DNA of 64,000 bases from Monoplex corrugatus (lineage: Eukaryota > Mollusca > Gastropoda > Littorinimorpha > Ranellidae). The notes under the pieces were generated by a model. The model saw nothing but the letters and a program-made list of their open reading frames with translations. It was not told where the DNA came from and made no database searches. The translations under genes and the position numbers were made by a program. How positions within the stretch are numbered: position 1 is the stretch's first letter; the number at the start of each line of letters is the position of its first letter. The stretch lies in contig JAPXFY010000022.1 of NCBI GenBank assembly GCA_030674185.1, positions 3,006,928 to 3,070,927 of the forward strand, read 5' to 3'. Shown one piece after another: positions 36,560 to 49,096 of this stretch.

Positions 36560-36900
36560 ATGCGCCTACATTCACTTCTCTTCTCCGTTCTTCTGACAAA
36601 TCATTGCTGTTAGAATGGCTGGCACTGCACGTGGACTGGAGACATATGGACTTCTTTGTCTCCTTTGGTCTCCTGTGCCGTCTATTTTCCACTGACTGCA
36701 AGCTCTTCAAGAGTGTTATGTCTGTGTATGTGACCAAAAAGTTTCATTTGTCTTCTTCTTGCCGTCCTTAAAATATTTCCTTTCTCCGTCCTTAAAATAT
36801 TTCCTTTCTCCCCAACTTTCCTAAATACATATTCATTTGACATCTTGGCCATGGGCAGAACTTTAAGCAGTATCCTGATAGCCACACTGCCGGAAGCAGG
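36560..36900 (-). mobile_element. LINE ORF2 C-terminal fragment, minus
   Basis: Minus-strand frames give ARRRQMKLFGHIHRHNTLEE and LAVSGK. This is the family of 34,556-34,870 in the opposite orientation. Confidence 0.7.
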
Positions 36901-36904
36901 GATG

Positions 36905-37938
36905 GAGTTTACCTCAAAACCAGGTTCGACGGATCTTTTTTCAATCTAAAAAGACTGAAGTCGAAACGACTGACGACTGAAGTGTTGATCAGAGAGTTGC
37001 GTTTCGCTGATGATGCTGCGATAGCGGCTCACAGTGAAATCGAGCTTCAAAGACTAGTCGATCGTTTAGTGGAAGCATGCCATCTCTTCGGGTTATTAAT
37101 CAGCGTCAAGAAAACTGATGTTATTGGACAAGGGACAAACTCACCACCAGAGATATAACTCGGCCGTGAATCTCTGAAAAAACAATAGATGAGTTTGTTT
37201 TCTTGGGATCCACCATAACATCGATCCTATCTTTGGATGAGGAATTGATAAGCAGAATAAGAAAGGCTACAGCCGCATTCAAGAAACTTATGAAAAGAGC
37301 ATGGGAGATGATAAGCTTAGGATAAAAACCAAGACTCTAATTTACCAAACCATGCGTCCTCTCAACACTCCTTTATGGGAGTGAGATGTGGACCCTGTAT
37401 GCTGGTCAGGAGGAGAGGTTAAATAGTTTTCATATGAGGTGTTTACGAAACAATTTGAAAAATTAAATGGCAAGATAGAGTCCCGGATACAAAAGTGCTC
37501 AAAAGAGCTGGCATTCAGTCACTATGTCCCATCCTGCAGTCTCGGCGTCTCAGGTGGCTTGGTCATGTTGCGGGCATGGATAACTCCAGAATCCCCAAGA
37601 AGATACTGTATGGGGAACTGTCTGAGGGCACGCGTAACGTTGGACAACCCAAGCTTCTCTTCAAGGACCAGTGTAAAACGTCCATGATAGAATTTTCTAT
37701 CAATGTTGCGAACTGGGATACGGTTGCCCAGGATCGAGTGGGGTGGAGAGCTGCTGTTTTCACGGGAGCAAAGAGCTATGAAGAGGATAGAGTCGAGCGC
37801 GCTATAGAGGCTAGACAAAGACCCAAATGCTCCACGGTGGATGACTCCACAGTATACTACTACTGTAGTCGTTGTCAGAAACCGTGCCGGTCGCGCATTG
37901 GTTGTTTTAGCCATGAGCGTTGCTGTGCTTTAAAATAA
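36905..37938 (+). mobile_element. LINE 3' half with C-terminal zinc-finger-like motif
   Basis: Plus-strand pieces give RELRFADDAAIAAHS (catalytic FADD), DEFVFLGSTITS, STLLYGSEMWTLY, then an open stretch from 37,495: LQSRRLRWLGHVAGMDNSRI, KILYGELSEGTRNVGQPKL. It ends with a CxxC..H-type finger (YCSRCQKPCRSRIGCFSHERC) and a stop at 37,938. Frame breaks occur upstream of 37,495. This is a different family from 34,900-36,090. Confidence 0.88.
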
Positions 37939-38026
37939 TCGACCATCGCCATCGACGAAAAAGGCCACAGATTGGAACATTCTTCAGTGATCTGAAGGTT
38001 TTTATATCTGGATCTTTATCGTACAC

Positions 38027-38696
38027 AGAGTTCTGGTCACACAAGTATTGTTCTGCTGGAATTTGCTTTGCGTCTTTTATACAAAAGCATTTTCCTGACA
38101 GATTTGACTTGTGCACAAGTACATGATACATAAATGACATGATGCAATAGTGGTAAAATACAGTCTGCGTAGGTCCTTGTTTTATGGACACTAGATGCTA
38201 TTTCTTTTCACTAAGTTCAAAGAAATTAGCAATAAAACGAACCTAGGCAGTAATAATAGTGTTTGTAAAATCAAAATATGCAAAGGTCTGAACAAAAGAA
38301 AATCTAAAACTTTCCCAACTCTAACCCCACCCAGCTACCACACAGACAGCACAACACACCAAGTCTACTCCTGAGAGGACACATTGACAAATCGAATCAA
38401 TTTTTACTGACACAAATAATACTCCATACAACAAAGAGAAGACCAAAAAGAATAGAAAACAAACAACTTGACACTTTATACAATTAGGCAATAAGTTATC
38501 CCCATTTCTGTATACAGTAATTCGTCAGGTGAATAAAGCCATTTCCTACCATGGTGGTGACCCCAATATACTTTATATAGAAAATATTTATAATTTATTA
38601 TTTTTACTATTTCATATAAGACCAAGAATAGTATTGTAAAAAATAAATGATTAGACAACACAGAAACCACCAAAAGGCATATCTGATATTCCCTCT

Positions 38697-38747
<51 letters not shown>

Positions 38748-38804
38748 ATATATATATATCTATATATATATATATATATATTCCCTCTTGTATCTCTCTC
38801 TCTC

Positions 38805-38847
<43 letters not shown>

Positions 38848-39159
38848 ATACATGTATACATATGTATACATGTCCAAATTGAAAAAATAACCAAACAAAA
38901 TAAAACAAATGAACAGAATATCAGAAGAAAAGGAAAAAAATATTTGAGTGAATAAACAAAACGATGTATAAAAAATGTGAGAGCAATCAATAAGTGGTGT
39001 GTCTGATATTCTAAATGGATACATGTATCGTTTCTCAAGCTACCCAGATGGACTTCCACAGGCTAAATCCACAGTATAAACTATTTCCCTGTTTTAGTTT
39101 GTGGTTGCCGTATCACACAGTAACACATCTCAGATAGTTCCCCGTTTTAGTTTGTACCA
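38027..39159 (-). repeat. Inner arm of the inverted duplication, right copy A
   Basis: Reverse complement of the left arm: 38,027-38,700 matches 32,915-33,571. A TA tract with a short duplicated block follows (38,697-38,850). 38,930-39,159 matches 44,090-44,268 directly and 31,981-32,110 inverted. No gene. Confidence 0.85.
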
Positions 39160-41345
39160 TATCACGTTAGTCTGTGTGTGTCATATCACGTTAGTTTGTC
39201 TGTGCCATATCACATTAGTTTGTCTGTGTCATATCACGTTAGTCTGTGTGTGCCATATCACGTTAGTCTGTGTGTGCCATATCACGTTAGTTTGTCTGTG
39301 CATATCACGTTAGTCTGTCTGTGTCATATCACGTTAGTTTGTCTGTGTCATATCACATTAGTTTGTCTGTGCCATATCACGTTAGTTTGATTGTGCCATA
39401 TCACATTAGTTTGTTTGTGCCATATCACATTAGATTGTGCCATATCACGTTAGTTTGTCTGTGCCATATCACGTTAGTCTGTCTGTGCCATATCACGTTA
39501 GTTTGTCTGTACCATATCACGTTAGTCTGTTGTGTCATATCACGTTAGTTGTCTGTGTCATATCACATTAGTTTGTCTGTGCCATATCACTTTAGTTTGA
39601 TTGTGCCATATCACATTAGTTTGTTTGTGCCATATCAATTAGATTGTGCCATATCACGTTAGTTTGTCTGTGCCATATCACGTTAGTCTGTCTGTGCCAT
39701 ATCACGTTAGTTTGTCTGTACCATATCACGTTAGTCTGTCTGTGCCATATCACGTTAGTTTGTCTGTGCCATATCACATTAGTTTGTCTGTGCCATATCA
39801 AGTTAGTTGTCTGTGCCATATCAAGTTAGTTTGTGTGTGCCATATCACGTTAGTCTGTCTGTGCCATATCACGTTAGTCTGTCTGTGCCATATCAGTTAG
39901 TTTGTCTGTACCATATCACGTTAGTTTGTCTGTGCCATATCAAGTTAGTTTGTCTGTGCCATATCAAGTTAGTTTGTCTGTGCCATATCACGTTAGTCTG
40001 TCTGTACCATATCACATTAGATTGTCTGTACCATATCACATTAGATTGTCTGTACCATATCACGTTAGTTTGTCTGTGCCATATCACGTTAGTCTGTCTG
40101 TACCATATCACATTAGATTGTCTGTACCATATCACGTTAGTTTGTCTGTACCATATCACGTTAGTCTGTCTGTACCATATCACATTAGATTGTCTGTACC
40201 ATATCACATTAGATTGTCTGTACCATATCACATTAGATTGTCTGTACATATCACGTTAGTTTGTCTGTACCGTATCACGTTAGTCTGTCTGTACCATATC
40301 ACATTAGATTGTCTGTACCATATCACATTAGATTGTCTGTACCATATCACGTTAGTCTGTCTGTACCATATCACATTAGATTGTCTGTACCATATCACAT
40401 TAGATTGTCTGTACCATATCACGTTAGTTTGTCTGTGCCATATCACGTTAGTTTGTCTGTGCCATATCACGTTAGTTTGTCTGTACCATATCAAGTTAGT
40501 TTGTCTGTACCATTATCACATTAGTTTGTCTGTGACATTCACGTTAGTTTGTATATGCCATATCACATTTTCTCTGTGCCATATCACATCACATTGTCTG
40601 TATCATATCACATTAGTTTGTGACATTCACGTTAGTTTGTATGTGCCGTATCACATTTCTCTGTGCCATATCACGTGCGTTTTCAGTGCCATATCACATT
40701 AGTTTGTGACCATTCACGGTAGTTTGTCTGTGCCATATCACATTAGTTTGTCTGTGCCATATCACATTAGTTTGTCTGTGTCATATCACGTTAGTTTGTC
40801 TGTATGATATCACGTGCGTTTTCTGTGCCATATCACATTCGTTTGTGACATTCACGGTAGTTTCTCTGTGCCATATCACATTAGTTTGTCTGTGCCATAC
40901 ACGTTAGTTTGTCTGTGCCATTTAGATTAGATTGTCTGTGACATATCACGTTAGTTTGTCTGTGCCATATCACGGTAGTTTGTCTGTGCCATTAACGTTA
41001 GTTTGTCTGTGCCATTCACAGTAGTTTGTGTGTGCCATTCACGTTAGTTTGTGTGTGCCATTCACGGTAGTTGGTCTGTGCCATTCACGTTAGTTTGTCT
41101 GTGCCATATCACGTTAGTTTGTGTGTGCCATTCACGTTAGTTTGTGTGTGCCATTCACAGTAGTTTGTCTGTGCCATTCACGGTAGTTTGTCTGTGCCAT
41201 TCACGTTAGTTTGTGTGTGCCATTCACGTTAGTTTGTGTGTGCCATTCACAGTAGTTTGTCTGTGCCATTCACAGTAGTTTGTCTGTGCCATTCACGTTA
41301 GTTTGCCTGTGCCATTCACGTTAGTTTGTCTGTGCCATATCACAT
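39160..41345 (+). repeat. 24-bp minisatellite, right copy A
   Basis: About 90 copies (catatcacgttagtttgtct plus gtgc). From about 40,980 the unit shortens to 23 bp, with ccattcacg replacing catatcacg. That variant does not dominate the other arrays. Confidence 0.96.
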
Positions 41346-41599
41346 CAGGAGGAGAAGATCAGAGCTGTAAAGACAACAGCAGAAGCTGCAGAAAAGAGTT
41401 CCAGCTGTGTCTGGTGAAGGAAGAACAACATGAACCTCGTAAGTTTTTTTATCTATGTACAGCAGGTGTCAGATAGCTGAGTGGTTAAGACCTCGGCCAT
41501 AAGGATGACCTGGCCATGAGATGCCTCGGACATCTTGGATGTGCAGATTCAGAACCAAATGGAGTAATTCAAAACCAAGTGGAGTAATTTCTATTGAAA
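41346..41599 (+). other. Unique segment with tRNA-like A box and possible splice donor
   Basis: 41,472-41,500 contains agctgagtggttaagacct, close to a tRNA-type A box (as in Ser/Leu tRNAs or tRNA-derived SINEs). I find no B box of GGTTCGAATCC type nearby. Just upstream (41,347-41,441), frame CKDNSRSCRKEFQLCLVKEE ends at gtaagttttttt, a plausible donor. Both readings are weak. Confidence 0.3.
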
Positions 41600-41830
41600 A
41601 AACAAATATGGCGACAGCAAGGGGCGTTCAAAAGTCACGCCCTCAATGTGGCCAGGTCCACTTAGAGTGCGAGAAGTTCAGATCAAAACACCTGCCTGAC
41701 GGGGCCTTCTTCTCTGAGGATCTTCTGCGATCCAGGTCTGCCCAGAGTTTCTTGTTACTGTATGCTGGGCATGAATCCTATACGCCAGTGAAAACTTGAG
41801 GTTCTCCCGAATTTATGAAGCCTATTGCTT
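41600..41830 (+). repeat. Segment X, right copy A
   Basis: Direct copy of 49,556-49,790 and inverted copy of 28,873-29,115. Confidence 0.85.
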
Positions 41831-41935
41831 GTTCGTTAGTTTAGGTATTGTATTTTTTTCTGTTCATCATTTTAGGTATGGTATTCTGTCTTTTTCTGTT
41901 CATCAGTTTAGGTATTGTATTCTGTCTTTCCACAA
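41831..41935 (+). repeat. 36-bp minisatellite, copy A
   Basis: Only about 2.5 units (tttaggtattgtattctgtc plus a tail), against about 76 in copy B. Confidence 0.88.
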
Positions 41936-42187
41936 AATGCCTACTAATGGCAGTCCTGAACCATCCGCATGAAAACCTTGAAAACAGTTGCCACATATTC
42001 TCAGTTCACCGGACAGGCTGTCCACATCCCGAAAAATGCCAGGAACACTCCAAATCACACTGGCAGGTTGGAACGAACCTTTTCGTGTCATCTAGGCAGT
42101 GAAGTTGCCTTTTTCCGTTTTCAAAAGATGCTTTTGCCTACTTACATCTCTCTCTCTCTTTCCCTCTCTGCCCCTCTCTCTCTCTCA

Positions 42188-42235
<48 letters not shown>

Positions 42236-42594
42236 ACACACACACACAGTGCACACATGCACACATGCCTGCTCGTTTACTCATGCACTCACAAGCGCGT
42301 GCATAGACATGCGGACGATTAGAAGGATGTGATTTGTCATGATTGGTCTACATCTAAGTCCAAGCACGCGCAGAATCACGTCATTAATGTCATTTGTTCT
42401 TTACGTCACATATTGTCAGGTCTTCAGGGACAGGCATAGGGAAGTGAGAAAATGAAAGGACCTTGAACATGGAATCAATTCATTGAAAATGTGAAGAAGT
42501 GTATTTCTATAGATATGCAGAAATATAAGTTCTTTAGGACAGTACGTATTACATAAGTTTTACCTTCAGTACGTATCTATCGATAAACTAAAGT
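41936..42594 (-). repeat. Receptor 3'-flank copy A, truncated
   Basis: Matches 52,516-53,150 directly and 26,250-26,935 inverted, including the CT and CA tracts at about 42,150-42,240. The match ends at about 42,594, where LINE sequence begins, so no receptor gene follows in this copy. Confidence 0.85.
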
Positions 42595-43967
42595 GATGAT
42601 GTTGGAAACGCAGAGAAACTTTTTCGCCTTCTTGACCTACTGAAGTCTCCACAAGCAAGAATTTACACGGACAATTCCATATGCGCTGACGAATATGCGG
42701 CGACTTTGAAGGTAGGGGAAATTCTGGTGTTTTCTGAAAAAGGAAGGCCTACAGATGCAGCCTAGCAGTCTCCAGACGTAACGGTTTCCGTGCCACTGGG
42801 TAAAGGCTTCCTAGGCCGAGAGAGTGGGACTGCCACCGTGCAACGACAGCTCCACTTTAAACAAAGTCACGCACAGGTTCATTCTACAGCTCATCATCGT
42901 CGCCCACCCTCAAATGAGGGAGGGGTCTAGAAAAGGTGACCCAAACAAATGCCTGCCATTCAAAGTCTGGTCAGTTTACCGCGGCTGACAGACTCACCCA
43001 TTTTGCGGTCGAAGACAACAAAAAAGAGAAAAATAATCCTTGGATCCTGGAATGTCCGAACTCTCCTCGATAGAGATAAGACCAACAGACCTGAACGAAG
43101 AACCGCCCTTGTGGCGAGAGAACTCCAACGCTACAACATTGACATCGCTGCACTTAGTGAGACGCGTTTTCCAGATGAGGGCTCACTAAGGGAAGAAGGA
43201 GGTGGCTACACCTATTTTTGGAAAGGAAAACCACAGAGGACCGAATTCATGGAGTCGGCTTTGCCATCAGATCAGCTCTCCTGAAGAGCCTTCCTGCGCT
43301 ACCAGTCGGAATCAACGAGCGCTTAATGAAGCTCCGCGTCCCTCTCAGCAGGTCTAGACACGCCACAATCATCAGCGCTTACGCCCCCACACTCACTAGC
43401 CCGGATGACACAAAGGAACAATTTTACCAACAGCTAACCAAGCTCATTCAATCCACTCCAAAGAACGACAAGATTGTCCTACTAGGTGACTTCAATGCCC
43501 GCGTAGGAAAAGATAACAGCAGCTGGGAAAATGTTCTTGGGCCTCATGGAGTGGGCAGAGTCAACGACAATGGTCTCCTCCTCCTCAGCATGTGCGCTGA
43601 ACATGGTCTGTGCATCACAAACACCCTTTTCAGAATGGCTGACAAGTTCAAGACTACTTGGATGCATCCCAGGTCGAAACACTGGCACATGATCGATTAC
43701 GTCATTGTACGCCAGAGAGACAGGAAGGATGTCCACCTGACTAGAGCCATGAGAGGGGCCAACTGCTGGACAGACCATCGACTAGTGAAAACTGTCATGG
43801 ACATGCACATCCAGCCACTTCACCGAAAAAGGCCAAAGAACCCCAGAGTCTCCTACAACACAACAAAGCTTGAAAGCGAGTTCTACAGAAACAAGTTCGA
43901 AGAAGCTCTCGAAAAGAAACTCAGCGAAGATCCCATTCCTACCGGTGACTTATCTGAAAAATGGACT
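42595..43967 (+). mobile_element. LINE 5' half: 5' UTR and APE endonuclease, cut by the assembly gap
   Basis: About 400 bp of presumed 5' UTR precede the coding region. Endonuclease motifs follow: IILGSWNVRTLLDRD (about 43,035), IDIAALSETRFPDEGS, a frame slip near 43,220-43,250, then HGVGFAIRSALLKSL, ISAYAPTLTSPDD, KIVLLGDFNARVGKDN (catalytic GDFNA), HMIDYVIVRQRD and NCWTDHRLVKT. The frame is open into the N run at 43,968. RT is expected inside the gap. One frame slip aside, this is well preserved. Confidence 0.9.
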
Positions 43968-44067
43968 NNNNNNNNNNNNNNNNNNNNNNNNNNNNNNNNN
44001 NNNNNNNNNNNNNNNNNNNNNNNNNNNNNNNNNNNNNNNNNNNNNNNNNNNNNNNNNNNNNNNNNNN
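43968..44067. other. Assembly gap (exactly 100 N)
   Basis: A run of exactly 100 Ns, the usual placeholder for a join of unknown size. Module copy A lies to the left, copy B to the right, and a LINE is cut by the gap. Confidence 0.99.
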
Positions 44068-44267
44068 AATAAATAAACAGAATATGTGGATAAAGGAAAA
44101 AATCAATATTTGAGTGAATAAACAAAATTATGTATAAAGAAGTGTTATAGCAATCAATAAGTGGTGTGTCTGATATTCTAAATGGATACATGTGTCGTTT
44201 CTCCAGCTACCCAGACAGACTTCCACAGGCTAAATCCACAGCATAAACTATTTCCCTGTTTTAGATT
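44068..44267 (-). repeat. Arm segment, right copy B
   Basis: Closely matches 38,930-39,159 in the same orientation (gcaatcaataagtggtgtgt, ggacttccac-type words). Confidence 0.85.
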
Positions 44268-46120
44268 GTGTGTGTCATATCACACTAGTTTGTCTGTGCC
44301 ATGTTACATTAGTTTGTCTGTGTCATATTACATTAGTTTGTCTGTGTCATATTACATTAGTTTGTCTGTGTCATATTACGTTAGTTTGTCTGTGTCATAT
44401 CACGTTAGTCTGTCTGTGTCATATTACGTTAGTTTGTCTGTGTCATATCACGTTAGTTTGTCTGTGTCATATCACGTTAGTTTGTCTGTGTCATATTACG
44501 TTAGTTTGTCTGTGTCATATCACGTTAGTTTGTCTGTGTCATATCACGTTAGTTTGTGTCATATTACATTAGTTCGTCTGTGTCATATTACATTAGTTTG
44601 TCTGTGTCATATCACGTTAGTTTGTCTGTGTCATATCACGTTATTCTGTCTATGTCATATTACATTAGTTTGTCTGTGTCATATCACGTTAGTTTGTCTG
44701 TGTCATATCACGTTATTCTGTCTGTGTCATATCACGTTATTCTGTCTGTGTCATATCACGTTATTCTGTCTGTGTCATATTACGTTATTCTGTCTGTGTG
44801 ATATCACGTTAGTTTGTCTGTGTCATATCACGTTATTCTGTCTGTGTCATATCACGTTAGTCTGTCTGTGTCATATCACGTTAGTCTGTCTGTCATATCA
44901 CGTTAGTCTGTCTGTGTCATATTACATTAGTCTGTCTGTGTCATATCACGTTAGTTTGTCTGTGCCATATCACGTTAGTTTGTCGGTGTCATATCACGTT
45001 AGTCTGTCTGTGTCATATCACGTTAGTTTGTCTGTGTCATATCACGTTATTCTGTTTGTGTCATATCACGTTAGTTTGTCTGTGCCATATCACGTTAGTT
45101 TGTCTGTGCCATATCACGTTAGTCTGTCTGTGTCATATCACGTTAGTCTGTCTGTGCCATGTCACGTTAGTTTGTCAGTGTCATATCACGTTAGTTTGTG
45201 TGTGCCATATCACGTTAGTTTGTCTGTGTCATATCACGTTATTCTGTCTGTGTCATGTTACATTAGTTTGTCTGTGTCATATTACGTTAGTTTGTCTGTG
45301 TCATATTACGTTAGTTTGTCTGTGTCATATCACGTTAGTTTGTCGGTGTCATATCACGTTAGTTTGTCTGTGTCATATCACGTTAGTCTGTCTGTGCCAT
45401 ATCACGTTAGTTTGTCGGTGTCATATCACGTTAGTTTGTCTGTGTCATATCACGTTAGTCTGTCTGTGTCATATCACATTAGTTTGTGTGTGCCATATCA
45501 GGTTAGTTTGTCTGTGTCATATCACGTTAGTCTGTCTGTGTCATATCACGTTAGTCTGTGTGTGCCATATCAGGTTAGTTTGTCTGTGTCATATCACGTT
45601 AGTTTGTCTGTGTCATATCACGTTAGTTTGTCTGTGCCATATCACGTTAGTCTGTCTGTGTCATATCACGTTAATCTGACTGTGCCATATCACGTTAGTC
45701 TGTCTGTGTCATATCACGTTAGTTTGTCTGTGCCATATCACGTTAGTTTGTCTGTGCCATATCACGTTATTCTGTCTGTGTCATATCACGTTAGTCTGTC
45801 TGTGTCATATCACGTTAGTTTGTCTGTGTCATATTACGTTATTCTGTCTGTGTGATGTCACGTTAGTTTGTCTGTGCCATATCACGTTATTCTGTCTGTG
45901 TGATATCACGTTAGTCTGTCTGTGTCATATCACGTTAGTCTGTCTGTGTCATATTACGTTAGTTTGTCTGTGTCATATTACGTTAGTTTGTCTGTGTCAT
46001 ATCACGTTAGTTTGTCTGTGTCATATCACGTTAGTTTGTCTGTGTCATATCACGTTAGTTTGTCTGTGTCATATCACATTAGTTTGTCTGTGTCATATCA
46101 CGTTAGTTTGTCTGTGCCAT
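44268..46120 (+). repeat. 24-bp minisatellite, right copy B (main part)
   Basis: About 77 units, mostly tgtcatatcacgttagtttg plus tctg. It is interrupted at 46,121 by a LINE and continues at 49,431. Frames are open for hundreds of codons only because of unit length. Confidence 0.97.
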
Positions 46121-49012
46121 GGTCATGAACCTATACATGCTAGCCTCACTCCGAGTGGTTACAGGCTTGCTTCTTTCCATCGCTCATCTCGAGGTGGCGG
46201 TATCGCCATCCTCTACAACGACTCACTCCATTCCCGCCTATCTTTCTCGCAGTCTCTGCCTTTCTCCCATCCTTCTTTCGAGCACGTTGAAGTATCCTTC
46301 CAATCCACCCCTCACCCCATCACCTTCTCCTGTGTCTATCGACCTCCACCTAGCTCTGCCAACAAACTCACCACATCCACGTTTCTCTCTGACTTTGACC
46401 AACTGCTTGACCACTACTGCCTCTTACCTGGAAATCTCATCATTCTAGGTGACATCAATGTCCACTATGACAACACTCACCGTTATGACACAAGACATAT
46501 CATCAACTCTCTGTCCAATCACAATATGACTCAACACATTTCTGAACCAACCCATCAAAAAGGTCACATTCTTGACTGGATCATTTCTCGTGATCACCAC
46601 AATTCAGCTACTAACAACTGCTTAGTTCTTTCTACCCGTCTAACTTCAGCCCTTCCATCTGACCACTCTGCAATTCTCTGTTCTCTTGACATTTCTCCTC
46701 CTTCCCGTACCACGCGCACAGTGACTCGACGCAATCTCAAATCTATCGACCTCTCCACATTTTCATCTGATGCCTCCCGTCTCCTTTCTGAAAAGTCACA
46801 TAACCTTGCCGATGAATTCTATACTACTCTCCACCATCTTCTGGACACTCATGCTCCAGCCACAACCCGTCTTTTACCTGACCGCCCTCCTACCCCCTGG
46901 CTCACTCATGAGATTGCCTGTGCAAAACGTGCCCGCCGCAGAGCAGAGCGCCGCTGGCGCAAATCCAAACTCACTGTACACAGGCAACTTTTCCAAGCCT
47001 CTAAAACAAAAGTATCCACCCTCATTGCATCTGCAAAAACAAGCTATTTCCAAACCAAAATCCTGAATGCCTCTTCTTCAAAAGAACTCTTTACAACCAT
47101 GAATCATCTCCTTGGCACACGAAAAGACTTACCTCTCCCAACAAAACATACAAATGAAGAACTCCCATCTGTATTCTCTAAGTATTTCACCACCAAAATA
47201 CAAACTCTTCGTGACAGGCTTGACAGGACACCCTGTCAACCATGCCCACCTGACCCTTCCTTCTCTGGCACACCTCTCACTACTTTTACCCCAGTCTCAC
47301 AAGAAGAAATTTTCAACACAATCAGATCCATGTCGTTCAAAACCTGCGAACTGGATCCTCTTCCAGGTTCTCTCTACTCCGATTGTCTCCCTACTCTCCT
47401 CCCATTCATCACTGACATCATCAACACTTCTTTTCAAACTGGAACTGTCCCAGATTCTTTCAAGTCTGCTATTGTTCACCCTCTCCTCAAGAAACACAAT
47501 TTAGACCCAAATGAACTGAAAAATTACCGGCCTATCTCTAATCTCTCTTTCTTGTCAAAACTCCTTGAAAAAGTCGTCCTCAACCAGCTGAACTCTCACC
47601 TGTCTGCCAACAATCTCCTCAATCCTTTCCAGTCAGCCTACCGCCAGTGCCATAGCACTGAAACTGCCCTACTACACATTCTCAACAATCTCCTCCTTGC
47701 AACTGATACTGGCAAAGTCTCTCTCCTCACACTCCTTGATCTGTCTGCAGCTTTCGATACCATTGACCATGGTATTCTCCTTTCTAGACTTCATCATACT
47801 TTTGGCATATCTGACATTGCTCTCTCCTTTTTCACTTCGTATTTATCAAACAGAAAACAAACTGTTCTCATCAATGGCACTTACTCTCAACCTGCATACC
47901 TGACCTGTGGTGTTCCACAAGGATCTGTCCTTGGCCCTGTTCTTTTCACTCTTTATACCTCCCCCCTGTCCACCATCATCAACTCCCACTCTATAAAACA
48001 CCACTTCTATGCTGATGACACCCAACTTCAAGATAGTGACTCACCTGATAATATACAGCGCCTGTTGACTCGCACCACTGAGTGTTACTCGGACATTAAG
48101 AACTGGATGACACACAATAGACTTCAGCTTAATGACGACAAGACAGAAGCTATCCTCATTGGCACCCGTCAGAAACTTTCCCAGCTGCCTCCTCTTTCTC
48201 TCCCATTATGTAACACATCAGTCCCAATTTCTGATTCAGCTAAAAACCTTGGTGTCTGCATTGACTCTACCCTCTCCATGAACAACTTTGTTTCTCAAAC
48301 TGACAGATCTTGCTACTATCACCTCCATCGTACAAGCCTGATCAGGAAGTATCGCTCTGTCGAAACAACTGCAAAACTCGTTCTCTCCTTCATAATGTCT
48401 CGCATTGACTATTGCAATTCACTCCTGTCTGGTCTTCCTGCCTCCACCATTCACATCCTACAGCGCATTCAAAACAATGCTGTACGCCTTGTACTCAAAA
48501 AGAAAAAAAGCTGACCACATATCTCCTCTCCTGGCACAACTTCACTGGCTCCCTGTATCAAAGCGCATACAGTACAAACTAGACACCATGTGCTACAAAA
48601 GCCTCAATAACGCAGCCCCCGATTACCTGTCAAGCCTACTTGAGATCTATGTTCCCTCACGTACCCTCCGCTCTGCCTCCGATCCTCTGACTTTTCGCTT
48701 TCCATGCACTAAGCTCAATACCTATGGTCCACGAGCCTTCTCTGTTTCTGGTCCACTCTCCTGGAACAAACTTCCTCTCTCAGTCCGTCAGCAACCTACT
48801 TTTGCCTCCTTCAAGTCCGCTCTCAAAACTCACCTTTTCTCCTCTGCATAAAATCCTAACCTCACTCAACCCCCCTCTGCAGCCTGTCTCCGCTCGGAGG
48901 GGAATCACTTTGTTTTAATATATAATTGTATATGATGTGCTCTCTGTGGTTTTCCATTGGTTTTATTCTTGCTTTTATTGCTTTTATTCTTTTCTCCCCA
49001 TTTGTGGCCATG

Positions 49013-49096
<84 letters not shown>

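Noticed and set aside
38647..39059. Tyr-Ile rich frames around the TA tracts
   Set aside because: Translation of (TA)n; no coding evidence.
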